Shown: in pieces, positions 34,357 through 45,278 of the stretch | How positions within the stretch are numbered: the stretch's first letter is position 1 | Layout: each line of letters opens with the position of its first letter | Origin: Sciurus carolinensis | Taxonomy: Eukaryota; Chordata; Mammalia; Rodentia; Sciuridae | Reading direction: 5' to 3' | NCBI RefSeq assembly: GCF_902686445.1 | Contig: NC_062224.1 | Location: forward strand, 46,561,156 to 46,625,155 | DNA length: 64,000 bases | Position numbers and translations under genes: made by a program | Notes under the pieces: generated by a model | Told to the model about the DNA's origin: nothing | The model's input: only the letters and a program-made list of their open reading frames with translations | Databases searched by the model: none

Positions 34357-34912
34357 GCAAAGCTGATTTCAATTGTGAAGCCAAATACATTCTCATTGAC
34401 TGGTTCTTCAAATACAAATTTTAAATTTCTATTCAGAGGCAGTATCTTCCTAGAAATACTTGGAGAAGTAGAAAAGCAGGGAGACCTGAGCACCAAATAA
34501 GACAGGAATCATGCAGAAGCATGAAAAGATGAGGCAGGCAGAGCTGTCATTAGAGAGTAGGGTGGTGTGTCAGACCTGGCTGTAATCCAGAACCAAGCTT
34601 CTGTGTGGGTCACAACCTCACAAATACAAGACACCTGTGCATTGCAGCCTTCTTCCCTCTCCAGTAGCAGTCTCCCAAAGCATTCATCTCAAATACCTTC
34701 CAGTGCACAAAACGCCAAGACACCAGTAGCTGCAACTAAAGGACATGTGGAAATACATGTGCTTGGCCCAGAAAAGTTCATTACCAACATTAAACAAGGT
34801 TATATTCATCCTTAAATAATTATTCTCATTTTAGAGGCAAGCCTAACAGATGGGAGTATTTGGTACCAAGTTACAAAGTGACTGAGATAAATAGATGGGT
34901 CAGTGAATCGAT
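34356..34912. other. Unique-looking noncoding DNA
   Basis: No gene or repeat body is recognised. Confidence 0.5.
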
Positions 34913-34998
34913 GGATGGATGGATGGATGGATAGATGGACAGATGGATAGATGGATGGATGGATGGATGGATGGATGGATGGATGGATGGATGGATGG
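34913..34998. repeat. (GGAT)n tetranucleotide repeat
   Basis: More than 20 ggat units with a few tagatggacaga interruptions. The minus-strand frames encode only [12 protein letters not shown] peptides. Confidence 0.95.
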
Positions 34999-35018
34999 TT
35001 TGATGAATGGATGGGCAA

Positions 35019-35064
35019 GTATATATATATATGTAAATATATATGTATGTATGTATGTATGAGT
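35019..35064. repeat. (TA)n/(GTAT)n repeat
   Basis: The stretch has gtatatatatatatgtaaat followed by gtatgtatgtatgtatg, just beyond the GGAT tract. Confidence 0.9.
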
Positions 35065-35993
35065 GGGCAAATAGATACATAGTTTCATAGAAAACTGAAA
35101 TTTCAGATTCTAGATGCTATGAAAGTTAAGGAGTCCAGTGAGGTTCCTGAAGGACCTCAGCACCCATTCTCCCCATCTCAGAGAGACCTCTCAGAATCAC
35201 GGTGGGTAAACACTGCATTCAGTAAAAAGATGTAAACACAGATGGGAATAACCAAATTGATACAGGTACTAATAGCATGGTCATATCCTGAATGGTTCCC
35301 CAAATACAATTTAATGCTCTCTTAATATAGCCAAGGGGGATGAAGGAAGACTAAGGAGGAACTTGTAGAAAGCTTAAGATGAGACTAACAACAAAACTTG
35401 AACCAATTTAAACCAAACATCCTCATGGGCAGAATTATAAGGAAATGGGAAGAATTACAGGTGAATTCCAAAGGTCAGATGGCTCTGATTAGAGAGCACT
35501 GAGGTACCTCTGAAGAGTTAGGCTCTTCTCTATCCTGTACAACATCTTACAACTTTTGTGGTATTTCTGAGGGTAGAAATTAGGCTTCTCTGGTGAATCA
35601 GTTGTCCAGGGGCTGAGAGAACACTTTTTGCTAAAGATCCAGAGAGGCCTCTTGGGAGCCACAGCATGAAGATTAGAAATGAAAATACAGCACCACATAT
35701 GTAGCTAGCTAAAGTGGATAGAATGTACTCGCTACTCATTTAAAATATTAAATTGCAGTTCTGGAGGCTAAATATCCTTGATGTCTCCTATAAGAAAACC
35801 CTGAGGCATGAATCATCTCACTCTAAAAGGAAAACAAAGAAAGCAAATTTTGAAAGAAAATTAATCATACATTTTGTAACTGAAAAGAAGACCAGGTGGC
35901 TACAGGTAGACAATGGGAAGTAGCACTCATACAAACAAATTAACAATTACTTGAACTTGTTTGAAGTTCAAGATAGGTGGAAAAACTGTCACA
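35065..35993. other. Unique-looking noncoding DNA
   Basis: No gene or repeat body is recognised. Confidence 0.5.
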
Positions 35994-35998
35994 CCCAG

Positions 35999-36432
35999 TG
36001 TAACGGTTTAGATCTGAGATGACCCCCAAAAGCTCATGTGCGAGACAATTCAGAGGTGAAATGATTAGATTATGAGAGCTTTAACCTAATCAGTGGATTA
36101 ATCCACTGATATGGATTAACCGGGTGATAACTATAGACAGGTAGAGTGTGCCTGAAAGAAGTAGGTCACTGGGACTGACTTCAGGGTTTATGGTTTGTCC
36201 CTGGTGAACAGAGTTCTCTCTCTCTCTGCTTCCTGGCTGCCATGACCTGAGCTGCTTTCCTCTGCCATGCCCTTCTGCCATGATGTTCTTCCTCACCTTC
36301 AGCCCAAGAGCTATGGAGTTGACTAACCATGAACTTGAACCTCTGAAACCATATGACAAAATAAACTTTTCCTCCCCAAAATTGTTCTGGTCAGTTATTT
36401 TGGTCACAGCAACAAAAATGCTGATGAAAACA
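35999..36432 (+). mobile_element. Solo ERVL-MaLR LTR with intact 5-bp duplication
   Basis: The element starts TGTAACGGTTTAGATCTGAG and ends GCTGATGAAAACA. It is flanked by identical cccag at 35994-35998 and 36433-36437. It carries cccccaaaagctcatgtgcg, ctctctctctgcttcctggc and gccatgatgttcttcctcac, and an AATAAA-type signal in atgacaaaataaacttttcc. These are MaLR LTR hallmarks. No internal region or second LTR is seen, so it is a solo LTR of 434 bp. A perfect 22-bp palindrome sits at 36089-36110. Confidence 0.92.
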
Positions 36433-36610
36433 CCCAGTGACAACACGTGGGAAAACTCCATGACTGACGTGGCTGCACCTGTTTCAGGCAAAAAGGAAAC
36501 AGTTTGGTGGGCCCATCATATAACATGATAAAACCCAGTCCTTTTCTTTGTCTAAAAGCTGAATTAAAGAATGGATTTTAATAACTTAACAAATGTAAAA
36601 CTGTTGTTGA

Positions 36611-36617
36611 GTGTGTG

Positions 36618-36654
<37 letters not shown>
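36611..36654. repeat. (GT)n microsatellite beside a B1
   Basis: About 20 GT units lie at the tail side of the reverse B1 element. Confidence 0.95.
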
Positions 36655-36659
<5 letters not shown>

Positions 36660-36781
36660 TTTTAAAACAGAGTCTTAGCCCTAAGTTACCCAGTTGCCCA
36701 GGCTGGCTTTGAACTTGCAATCCTTTTGCCTCAGCCTCCCGAGTTGCTGAGATTACAGGCATGCACCACTGTACCTGGCTA
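36655..36781 (-). mobile_element. B1-like monomer, reverse
   Basis: The stretch aacagagtcttagccctaag, ttgcccaggctggctttgaa, cagcctcccgagttgctgag, attacaggcatgcaccactg is the reverse of a 7SL-derived B1 monomer. No ID half is attached. Confidence 0.9.
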
Positions 36782-37428
36782 GTCACTTAAATTTTTAATG
36801 ATAGCTCATGATATGTTGAGGTCAAACTAAATGACAAAGAAATTTTTTCCCAGAAACACTTGCTAAGATTTTTAGCAAGTGTTATTCATGGGTGGAAGAT
36901 GCTGGACATGAAGCCAGATGGGTCAAATCTCGTGGCAAGAGAATGAAAGCCAGCCCAGCCCAGGTCTCACTGCCCGAAGGCCCCAGCAATCCCCCTTGCT
37001 GCTCTAAGAAACACATACCCCACAATTTCCTCGGGGTATTTATAGGCTGATGAAAATGGTCAGCTATGGAGAAAACCAAACGAATTGAACAATAGTTTGG
37101 ATTTTAAACCTTCCCACTTGACCAAGTCGTAAGGAACTGGAAAGTGATTTTAAAAGCTCTTTCTACACTAATGACTATCCAGGGAAAGATGCTGGTAGGT
37201 TTCCAAATGCAGGGTAAAATTGCTCTTTTTTTCTGAACAAGTAAAAAGAAAAAGATGACATAATAAAGAGTAAAAACATAGATGAAGGAAACATAGATGA
37301 AGGAAATGACTTCACCTAAGAGAAAAGAGGTTTCAAAATGTCTCCTTCAGCAGACAAGATGAAGCATGGTCCACCCATCCATACCTTACTGCTCAGTACA
37401 GAACGCTAAAATAAAATGGAAGCTTGAA
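36782..37428. other. Unique-looking noncoding DNA with a short duplication
   Basis: No gene or repeat body is recognised. The 15-bp unit aacatagatgaagga is perfectly duplicated in tandem at 37275-37304. Confidence 0.55.
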
Positions 37429-37508
37429 GGGCTGGGGTTGTGGCTTAGTGGTAGAGCATTCACCTAGCACACCCCAGACCCTGGGTTCAATCCCCAACTT
37501 TGATAAAA
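37429..37508 (+). mobile_element. ID element
   Basis: The stretch gggctggggttgtggcttag, tggtagagcattcacctagc, ccctgggttcaatccccaac is a near-consensus squirrel-type ID with a short A-rich tail. Confidence 0.93.
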
Positions 37509-37672
37509 ATAGCCATATGTTGCTTAATGATGGGATATGCCTGGAGAAGCACTCTAGTAGGTGATTTTGTAACGTGACCATCACAGTGTACTTACACAAA
37601 TGAAGACAGCAGTACTACTAGGGATGCAATCTTATGGGACCACCATTAGATATTCAGTCTGTTATTATTTGG
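37509..37672 (+). mobile_element. Tigger-type MITE, internally deleted, copy D
   Basis: The left end tagccatatgttgcttaatg then atgggatatgcctggagaag, the middle cacagtgtacttacacaaat, and the right end atgggaccaccattagatat are terminal parts of a common Tigger element joined by a large internal deletion. Confidence 0.7.
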
Positions 37673-38280
37673 AGCAGGGCTTCATTTCCATGTAAACACT
37701 AAATTACCAAGTTACCCAGGGATGTTCTCATTGAGAAGATCCACTTGCAAAATCTTTCCACCCACAGTGGACTGAAAATGTCACAGGAAGAATTCCAGGT
37801 ATCCTCCTCAGTGAATCTCCTCCTGCAGTTTACAAAGCAGTAATAAGTTTTTACTAGTTCCATTCTTGATGTGAGACAGCATTTAGCTGCCTGTCTTTCC
37901 ATCCCCAAATCATGAGTTCATTCTTCTTGATATGCATACTTATATTTTTTTTAAAGTTTGAGAAGCATAGTACTTGAGCCCACAACTTCAAGGCTCACAA
38001 AACTGTTATCAGAAGGAGAAAGGAGATGAGGTATAGATACTGCTGGGTGGTCCCCTTCCTCTGTGCACTCCAGTCCTGGAGGATGCACTGACAAAATTTG
38101 CATGCCATAGGGGACACTGACACCCCACTTTTCATTTGGGAATTCTTCCTTGTACCCCATCATCATTCCCTGCCCTCCCTTTACAGCAAGGTTGGGCCAT
38201 GCGTGGCACCCCTCCCCTCAATCCACAGCAATGGGCACATGACCCAGGTCAAAGAGATTTCCATTGAGACCTGACTTCGT

Positions 38281-38402
38281 GGGCTAGGGTTGTGGCTTAG
38301 TGGTAGAGTGTTTGCCTAGCACGTGTGAAGCACTGGGTTCGATCGCCAGCACCACAAAAAAACTAAATAAACCAAATAAAGGTAGAAAATTTTTTAAAAA
38401 AA
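38281..38402 (+). mobile_element. ID element with target-site duplication
   Basis: The body gggctagggttgtggcttag, tggtagagtgtttgcctagc, actgggttcgatcgccagca is close to consensus. It ends in a long A-rich tail with taaataaaccaaataaagg. The flanks gacctgacttcgt (38268-38280) and gacttgactttgc (38403-38415) match at 10 of 13. Confidence 0.92.
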
Positions 38403-38589
38403 GACTTGACTTTGCAACAGTAGAAGAAAAGTTTTGCTTCTCATTTTTGGTCTAAGAGAAACTCCGGGAAAACCTGAATAACCCCTCTAGCTTCAACTGG
38501 TTTTAGTACTTGCTTTTAGTTCACTTTAAAAATCCCCAATTTGGAAGGTCACACAGCTGAGCAACATATTATTAGTCTCCCACTAGCTC

Positions 38590-39010
38590 TGCTGTGGGTA
38601 ACACACCTGACGCCTGGGTCAGGATGATAGCGGTTGTCTAGGTTACCTTTCAGGGACTTGAAGGCTACTTTTGTTGAAACCACTGACTCTTCACTTTGGC
38701 CAGCCCGGGTGTTCCATGGGTGACCTTTTGATGTCAGAAGGTCAAAAACTCCACCCTCAGATCAAGCTATTGCCGATGTTTCTCAAACAAGAAAAGTCAT
38801 GATTGATTACACATGGGCAGGCCACTGGTTACTTCACCTCCGATCATCTTTTCCTATGCATTAAACCACCTGCTTCTTTATCCCATAAATATCCCCAAAT
38901 CCTATCCTCAGGGAGGTGGGCTGGAGACCTGCTCTCCAGTCTCCTTACACTTGTCCACCTTAGGAAAATACTCCCTTCGTCAAACTGATGATTTACATGA
39001 TTGACATAAC
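38590..39010 (+). mobile_element. Possible ERV-class LTR (tentative)
   Basis: The words cataaatatccccaaatcct, cctcagggaggtgggctgga and gacctgctctccagtctcct resemble the promoter-proximal and R-U5 layout of class I ERV LTRs. I could not define TG...CA ends or duplications, so this is only a suggestion. Confidence 0.3.
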
Positions 39011-41500
39011 GTGCAACAGACAGAAAGGGCCTGGGTAAGTGACAAAAACTGTAAGAGCTGCCAGTGACCATCTTTCAGGTTCAAGTCCTATAAATGAGAG
39101 AACAAGGCCAAAACCCAAAGGATACCTGAGTCCCATCTTTGGCCAGAGTCATTCTGGGATTTTCCTATTAGATGAGCCAACCTATTCCACATTCTGCTTA
39201 AGCAAGTGTGAGCTGGGGAGGGGAGGGATGTGTCACTGTCAAGTTTCCTCAACAACTTAAGACAGGTGCTTTTAAAAAAAGTAAGAAAAAGAAAAAATTC
39301 AGGCCTAAAAATATACCGAGTTACCATTTCCTATTAAAAAATAAGATTTCCTTGGTTGTACAGGAAAGAATTCAATGCAAACACATTCATAAAAAGGTTA
39401 CTATGTTTTCACAAAAAAATTTTCTAATTTGATTTTTGCAATCTTGTAAGTAAATGTCTTAATTACAAGTTAGAACTGAAATTCTAATAAATTTGGAAGA
39501 TCAATTAAGGACATGGTGGTGTGTTAAAAAATAGCAAAGATATTTCACAGTTAACTGCCCCATGCTAAAACCTGATAAACACTTCTGCAAAGGAACAGGA
39601 AGGTACTACTTTTAAAATAAATGTTGCATCAAAATTAGAAAAACTACAGAAATGGAAAAAACAAAACAAAACAAAAAAACCCCTCCATACCCCAGAGTAC
39701 AACCAGAAGTCTTCTTGCAGAATTTAAATGTCCCATGGGATTCAAAAGTCCAAACCCTAAGTACTGACCTCCTAGCTGGATTCTGCATAAGATACACAAC
39801 TTGAGAGGTCCCCAGGCAGTCACACCCTGCAGGCTGCAGGCTCCTGTGCTCACTCCCTAGGTACTGAGTGGAGCTGCAGTATGATCAGGATGTCAGCTCA
39901 GAACCCATGTTGATGTGGTTTATCCGGAAGCAGGAATTATGAGTAAACCCATTCCATTTCATAACTGAAGCAAGGACCTGCACTTTGGCATCCCTACCAG
40001 CTATCACTTGGAAATTTATCCTGGTGACATGGAAAACAAATTCTTAAACAAACCGGTCACAGCCTTTGAACTTGGATGTCCTTGATGCATCTGCAGACAA
40101 GCTGCTCACCTGACAGGCTGCCTCCTCATGGAGCTGAAGTCTTATTGATCTCACTACCTGGACCAGATTCTAATGAAACTTGATAAGCTGCCTAACAAAT
40201 CAATTAAATTATTTCATTAAATGTTGTTTCCTCTCACTTTGTTGTAAAAACAAAACAACTTGGATCTCAAGATCTCAGTCAAGATGTTCCAAAAATATGA
40301 AGGGGCCAACGTAGGCCTGGGTGTCATGTGAACCAATCAAGACATTTATTTTTAATATGAGAAAGCTTAGTTTAAAAAAAGAAAATTCTAACTTTAAAAC
40401 ACATTCAAGATTACTCCCCCAGCTTCATGTTTTTTCATCCATAATTATAAATTTCTCTGAGTCCAGTTATTTAACATACCCTGTTGGCACTGAATTTGAG
40501 GGTAACGTGTGTCAACTCAGGGTCAGATACCAGAAGCTGAGCACATCTGTGCTTCCCCTTTTCCAGGCTCACTGTGTGCCACAAGGGAACTGGCAGCCCT
40601 GAGGCATTATGGCCACCTGTTTGCCAGAAGCCCCTCTCTTAAATATGCATCTTTAACCCAAAAATGAGTTCCTCTTCTCCATTCATGAAAAGTGAAGTGG
40701 GGGAAGGGAAAAGGGGAGAACACAGGTTTCTCTTTCAGCCAATTCTCCAAATAACTCCAGCAACCCCTGAGGCAGCCAGCCCTGAGCAGAGAGCCAAGTA
40801 TGCAGCCAGTGCAATATGGACATGCAGCCAGTGGGCAGCCTCTACTAAGGGGAGGGTCCATACATCAGTGGCCTTAAAGAGGTAGAGGGGAGTGTTGCTG
40901 GGGAATCCCGGGTCCATCTGGAGCCAATAGTGCCCTGTACCATAGGGTGTTTCCCATCCTATAGGAATTCCCTGGTGGTTTCTAGAAATGGTCCAGGGTA
41001 AAGTCAGCAGTAATGGCAATGACTCTTCTCTGAGGAAACTATCAGGTGGATTCTTGAACTGCCCCTTAATATTGAAGTTTACGGATAATTCCTGCTCCTG
41101 TGGACTATCTCTGAAGCCTGCCACATTCAAAATGGAAACCACTCCTCTCCCAAATGACTCTCTGATTTCCCATTAAATTTTCCAAGTTTGTAAAGCTCAT
41201 ATCACCCCCTAAACCCACAATATTGTATATAAATATGTGTGTGTGTTCACCAGTAACTGAGTAGGCAATAAATCATGACAGAAACTGTTATTTTCACAAA
41301 GAAAAGATAAATGTTTAAGGTGATGGAAATGCCAATTATTCTGAATAGATTATTTCACATTTATATATGTACAGAACTATCACACTATACCCCATAAGTA
41401 TGTATAATTATGATGTGTCAAATAAAAAATACATGTTGTTTTACAGTACTTCTGAAATGTTTATACCACACATCTCTCATTAGTAGGGATGATTTTCTCA
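39011..41500. other. Unique-looking noncoding DNA
   Basis: Most of this stretch has no recognisable element. A minus-strand frame of 135 codons (40735-41142) lies in the least A/T-rich part but has no known domain. Around 41350-41425 the phrase gtatgtataattatgatgtg then tcaaataaaaaat looks like an old L1-type 3' terminus. Confidence 0.45.
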
Positions 41501-41503
41501 GAC

Positions 41504-41505
41504 TC

Positions 41506-41535
<30 letters not shown>
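41504..41535. repeat. (GT)n microsatellite at an ID tail
   Basis: About 15 GT units abut the tail side of a reverse ID element. Confidence 0.95.
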
Positions 41536-41536
<1 letters not shown>

Positions 41537-41618
41537 GTATGGTACTAAAGATGGAAACCCAGGGTCTCACATGTGCAAGGCAAGAGCTCTTCCACTGAGC
41601 TATAACCCCAGTCCCATT
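41536..41618 (-). mobile_element. ID element, reverse
   Basis: The stretch tggtactaaagatggaaacc, cagggtctcacatgtgcaag, ttccactgagctataacccc is a reverse ID, moderately diverged. Confidence 0.87.
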
Positions 41619-42059
41619 TCTTCTTTTTCAATCTCCCAAAGAATCTAATGTAGACCTGCAGTAGAAAAGATCTCAATTTTTGCTCACCAAATTTCACTTA
41701 AAATTTAATTTGTTAATTATTGATTATTTCCTCCAATCACTCCCTCATTTACCCCCAAGAAAATCACTTACTGGTGGAATTGAAAAATTAAATATTGTAC
41801 CCTTTCATCGAGAAAAGATGGAAAGGGTTTATCCTGAAACGCGAATTCTCTGAATGAGAAAAGCATGATAAAAATTCAACAACTTACTCTGGGGCTGTAA
41901 TCATTCATTCACAAAACACACCTCTGTCCTGAAAAACCTGCAAGAAACAGGAAAGAGGATGTATGAACTAAAAGGCAGTCAGTTCACCTCCATGTTTTCT
42001 GTGAACATAAATATGCAAATGCACAAGTGGCAGGTGTGCCTGTGAGTGACACTTTTTCT
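41619..42059. other. Unique-looking noncoding DNA
   Basis: No gene or repeat body is recognised. Confidence 0.5.
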
Positions 42060-42330
42060 GGGCCCAAGCACTCCCTCAAGTTCAGATTTCAATTCAAATG
42101 GCATCACCTCTAAATCAACCTACCTGATTGCCCAGTTTAAAGGTTCCCTCCACCCCACTCCCATTCCTGCTCACAGCACTCTTCAGAGCACCTAACACTT
42201 TTGTAATCTTGATTCATTGTTCCTTCTCCCTTTCTAGACTGAAAGCCCCATGAGAGTGGGGTCAGGCCCACTTCTTGCACCTTGAACCATGCCTCACCCA
42301 GAGCAGGCTGTGTGTGTGAACACCCTGAGC
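42060..42330 (+). repeat. L2 3'-end remnant
   Basis: The order aaatggcatcacctctaaat, cactcttcagagcacctaac, tctagactgaaagccccatg, agagtggggtcaggcccact, gcctcacccagagcaggctg follows the L2 3' end. The first unit of the 173-bp tandem duplication begins inside it. Confidence 0.7.
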
Positions 42331-42620
42331 ATACTAATGTTGGGATGGCCAAACCTACAGTCATGGTCAAAAGTGAAGGAAGTCAGAAAAGCTTTCTTAT
42401 ACCACAGGGGGAGTTTGTGGGAACAGTCACCCCCAGGGACAGGGGCATTGCACCTTAAACTATGCCTCACCCAGAGCAGGCTGTGTGTGTGAACACCCTG
42501 ATCATACTAATGTTGGGATGGCCAAACCTACAGTCATGGTCAAAAGTGGAGGAAGTCAGAAAAGCTTTCTTACACCACAGGGGGAGTTTGTGGGAACAGT
42601 CACCCCCAGGGACAGGGGCA
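42275..42620. repeat. Two-copy 173-bp tandem duplication
   Basis: Unit 1 (42275-42447) and unit 2 (42448-42620) are the same length and abut exactly. Base-by-base reading finds five differences (all substitutions), about 97% identity. Each starts ttgcacctt and ends gacaggggca. Both contain part of an L2 remnant, so the duplication is much younger than the L2. The two plus-strand frames starting at 42289 and 42462 are the same frame in each unit and are not genes. Confidence 0.97.
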
Positions 42621-43424
42621 GACCCAAGTGGTTCACCTTTCTCTCCTGCTTTTACTTACAGGAAATGGACATAACTGGCCACCCCATGGGGTTGCTGTCA
42701 AAGCCCCTAACATGGTGTGCAGAATACACTACCAGGGCAATTTCTACCACTTTTTCCTCTTTTCCTGAACCAGAATATTTGGGAATATACATGCAAAGTA
42801 GAAAGCCATTCTGAGCTCAATCCAATGGATTGAGCCCCTGATTCTAATGGAATCAAGTCCCTGAAGGGTGCAGGCCTGGGTGGAAAGATAGGCATGTGGA
42901 AAGGAGTGAGGGGGAGGACTTAAGTGAAAACTGAAGGTCACTTCAGGATTCTACATTACACCCTGGACATTCAGGTACCTGTTCAATTTCACTGCCCAGT
43001 CCCCACCTTTATTTCCTCCATCAGCAAGGATAACCTAGAGTAACTCGAGGTCTAACCCTGAAACCAAAAGACACATACAGATACTTTCCAGGAGTGCTGG
43101 AAATTGGAGGGGGGATACTTTAACTCATAATAGATTTAAAGAACTAATTTCAAAATATTACCCCTAACTTAAGCACTAGATTGAGATGCTTACAGTGGAT
43201 CAGTTTAAACAATGTAAATCCAGTGCCAATTTTTAAAGTTTCTTTGAAATGCAGTAATGAGAGAGAAATTTTCAATGATTTTTTAAACACATACATTATA
43301 AAATATTAGGAGTTCTCTATTCTTGGATATTGGTAATGAAGGGAAAATTTAGGGGGGTCATTTCGCCTTCAATTTGTAACTTTCCCAAGAAAATCTTTAG
43401 TACAGCCAAAATTAATGTAGGCTG
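42621..43424. other. Unique-looking noncoding DNA with a perfect hairpin
   Basis: No gene or repeat body is recognised. A perfect 9-bp inverted repeat with a 3-base loop (gctcaatcc aat ggattgagc) lies at 42815-42835. Confidence 0.55.
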
Positions 43425-43640
43425 TATAAACAGTCATGGTCAAAGGATGTGTAACTGGCTGAATAATGAAATCCCAGAAGATATCCACATTTCAATTCCT
43501 GGAACCTGGAACCTCTATGGTAAAGATTTTGCAGATGTGATAAAGTTAAGAGACTTGAGATGGGAAGATTTTCCTGGATTGTTGAGATGGGCCCAAAGTA
43601 ATTACCAGTATCTTTACAGAGGGAGGCTGAGGGAGACTAT
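43425..43640 (+). mobile_element. ERVL-type LTR remnant (MLT2-like), plus
   Basis: The order actggctgaataatgaaatc, agaagatatccacatttcaa, gattttgcagatgtgataaa, gttaagagacttgagatggg and ttttcctggattgttgagat is the opposite strand of the element at 23825-24285. Only about half the length is present. Confidence 0.65.
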
Positions 43641-43960
43641 GGACTGTTCTTTCCACTTTTCTTTAGGTTTAAGCATTTTCAAAAATTTAAAAGTTGGAAG
43701 AAAAATTTCAAGAAAAAAAAATTAAATGTCTTTCAATTCATGCCATTAATTGTACCCTAAACTCAATTTTTCCTAGCTCCTATTTCTACTTATTTGAAGA
43801 TATCTGCAAGAGAGTGTTAATAACAGTAGCAGCAAAAGCAGTAGAATTTTTAAAACTAAAGAAACAGTATTTTACAAATTAGAAGTACTTTTTAAGTAAT
43901 AATTAAAAGAATACAATCAATTGAAAATAACGTAACACATTTACAAATAATAGCAGCTGA
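43641..43960. other. Unique-looking A/T-rich DNA
   Basis: No gene or repeat body is recognised. Confidence 0.5.
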
Positions 43961-43964
43961 AGTT

Positions 43965-44160
43965 ATCTTCAAAACAGAGAACACATGCCAGACACTGCAC
44001 TAAGTACTCTTTGTGTGTTATTTAATTACCTCTCATAATACTTATGAGACTATCACCATTATCGTCTCCACTATGCAGGTAAGAAATGGAAAGCTTAGAA
44101 CAGTCCACACAGCTGGTAAATACCAGAGCTGTGATTTAAACTCAGGTAGTCTAGCCCACT
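43965..44160 (+). repeat. MIR SINE remnant
   Basis: The order acatgccagacactgcacta, tctcataatacttatgagac, ccacacagctggtaaatacc, tgatttaaactcaggtagtc is the MIR core order. Confidence 0.85.
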
Positions 44161-45065
44161 AAAATGATAACTGAAACAATTTTTCTTTAAAAATGTAAAA
44201 ACATTATGTGAGTGAAGGGAAAGAAGAAAAGGAGGCATGATTTGTCCCTCAAAAGGCAAGGGGAGGAAAAAGACAGGTGAATTAAAAAGTTCAAGGGAAA
44301 ATAAGCACCTTGAACAAAAGAAAAGCAAGACATGGTCAAAATGTGCCATGATTTTGAGTAACTTGTGAACCCATTTGAAAGAGACATTAGAAGCTCTCTC
44401 CTCTGAGTAATACCATAATGTGCTATTAGAATCACAGAGCAGCAGTGTGTCCACACCACACTGCTTGGCTCTCCGTCAGGCTGCGTATATAATAACATTG
44501 CTTGAAACCTTTAAATTCAAAGGTTACACTCCCTGCTCCACTGGCTTGCAACCTTGAGACTCAGCCAATGACCAAGCGAAGAAAACATTTCCAAGTAGAA
44601 AGAACAGACCAAGTCATCAACCCCAACAAAGTAAAAGCAAAGACAGAGCTGAGAAAAGTTGAAAGACAGAAAACCCTCATCTTATAAAATACGGCACTTG
44701 AGATAAAAGGAAGAAAAGCAGATAGAATAAGACATAGAGATGTACAAAACTTAAAATTACAATGGTAATCAATAGAAGAATTCAATACTGATAAAACAAA
44801 GAAGTTGTGCCTGCCTGTGTTTGAGTGTGTGCACATTTGAGCTTCATCTATCATAGCCAAAGCACCAGTAGATGAAACCCAAAGTAGAGGCATCAGAAAC
44901 AACTGAGTAAGTATATTATTTGAGTTACAGAAGTAATACTACAAAAAAAGAGCTATTAAAAATGTGTTGACTCTGGAAAGACACTATTGCTTTTCACTAA
45001 CAGTTCTTCTTTACTCTGATTTTTTTCAACTGTGTTTATGAATCGCATTAAAAAATAATCATCTA
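44161..45065. other. Unique-looking noncoding DNA
   Basis: Several overlapping minus-strand frames of 100-119 codons occur between 44095 and 44902. They are T-rich, hydrophobic-looking and mutually overlapping, the usual result of an A-rich plus strand. Confidence 0.45.
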
Positions 45066-45278
45066 GTTTAGGGGTTACTGACAGTAAATAACCAGATGGT
45101 AAATATTTTAGGCATTGTGGGCCATACAGGTCTCTGCTGCAGTTACACAAATCTGCCACTGTAGCTCAAACAGACAGTTCATAGATGAATGGGTAAGACT
45201 GTGTTTCAACAAAACTTTACTTACACAAACAAGTGACAAACTAGATTTGGCTGGCAATCTCTCATCTGCTGACTCTTG
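45066..45278 (-). mobile_element. hAT-Charlie-type MITE, reverse copy
   Basis: The plus strand reads ttaggggttactgacagtaa, aaatattttaggcattgtgg, gccatacaggtctctgctgc, tttcaacaaaactttactta and ctagatttggctggcaatct. This is the reverse complement of the family seen at 22038-22259, with about the same length. Confidence 0.8.

Noticed and set aside
34913..34998. CRISPR-like array
   Set aside because: The repeats are 4-bp units without spacers, in a mammalian genome; this is a simple tetranucleotide microsatellite.
34812..35088. Three overlapping [12 protein letters not shown] frames
   Set aside because: They are translations of the GGAT repeat.
40735..41142. 135-codon open frame, minus strand
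   Set aside because: It looked interesting because the region is less A/T-rich, but the peptide matches no family I know and no bounding splice pair was found.
42289..42674. Two similar small proteins in tandem
   Set aside because: The same frame appears in both units of a noncoding 173-bp tandem duplication that overlaps an L2 remnant.
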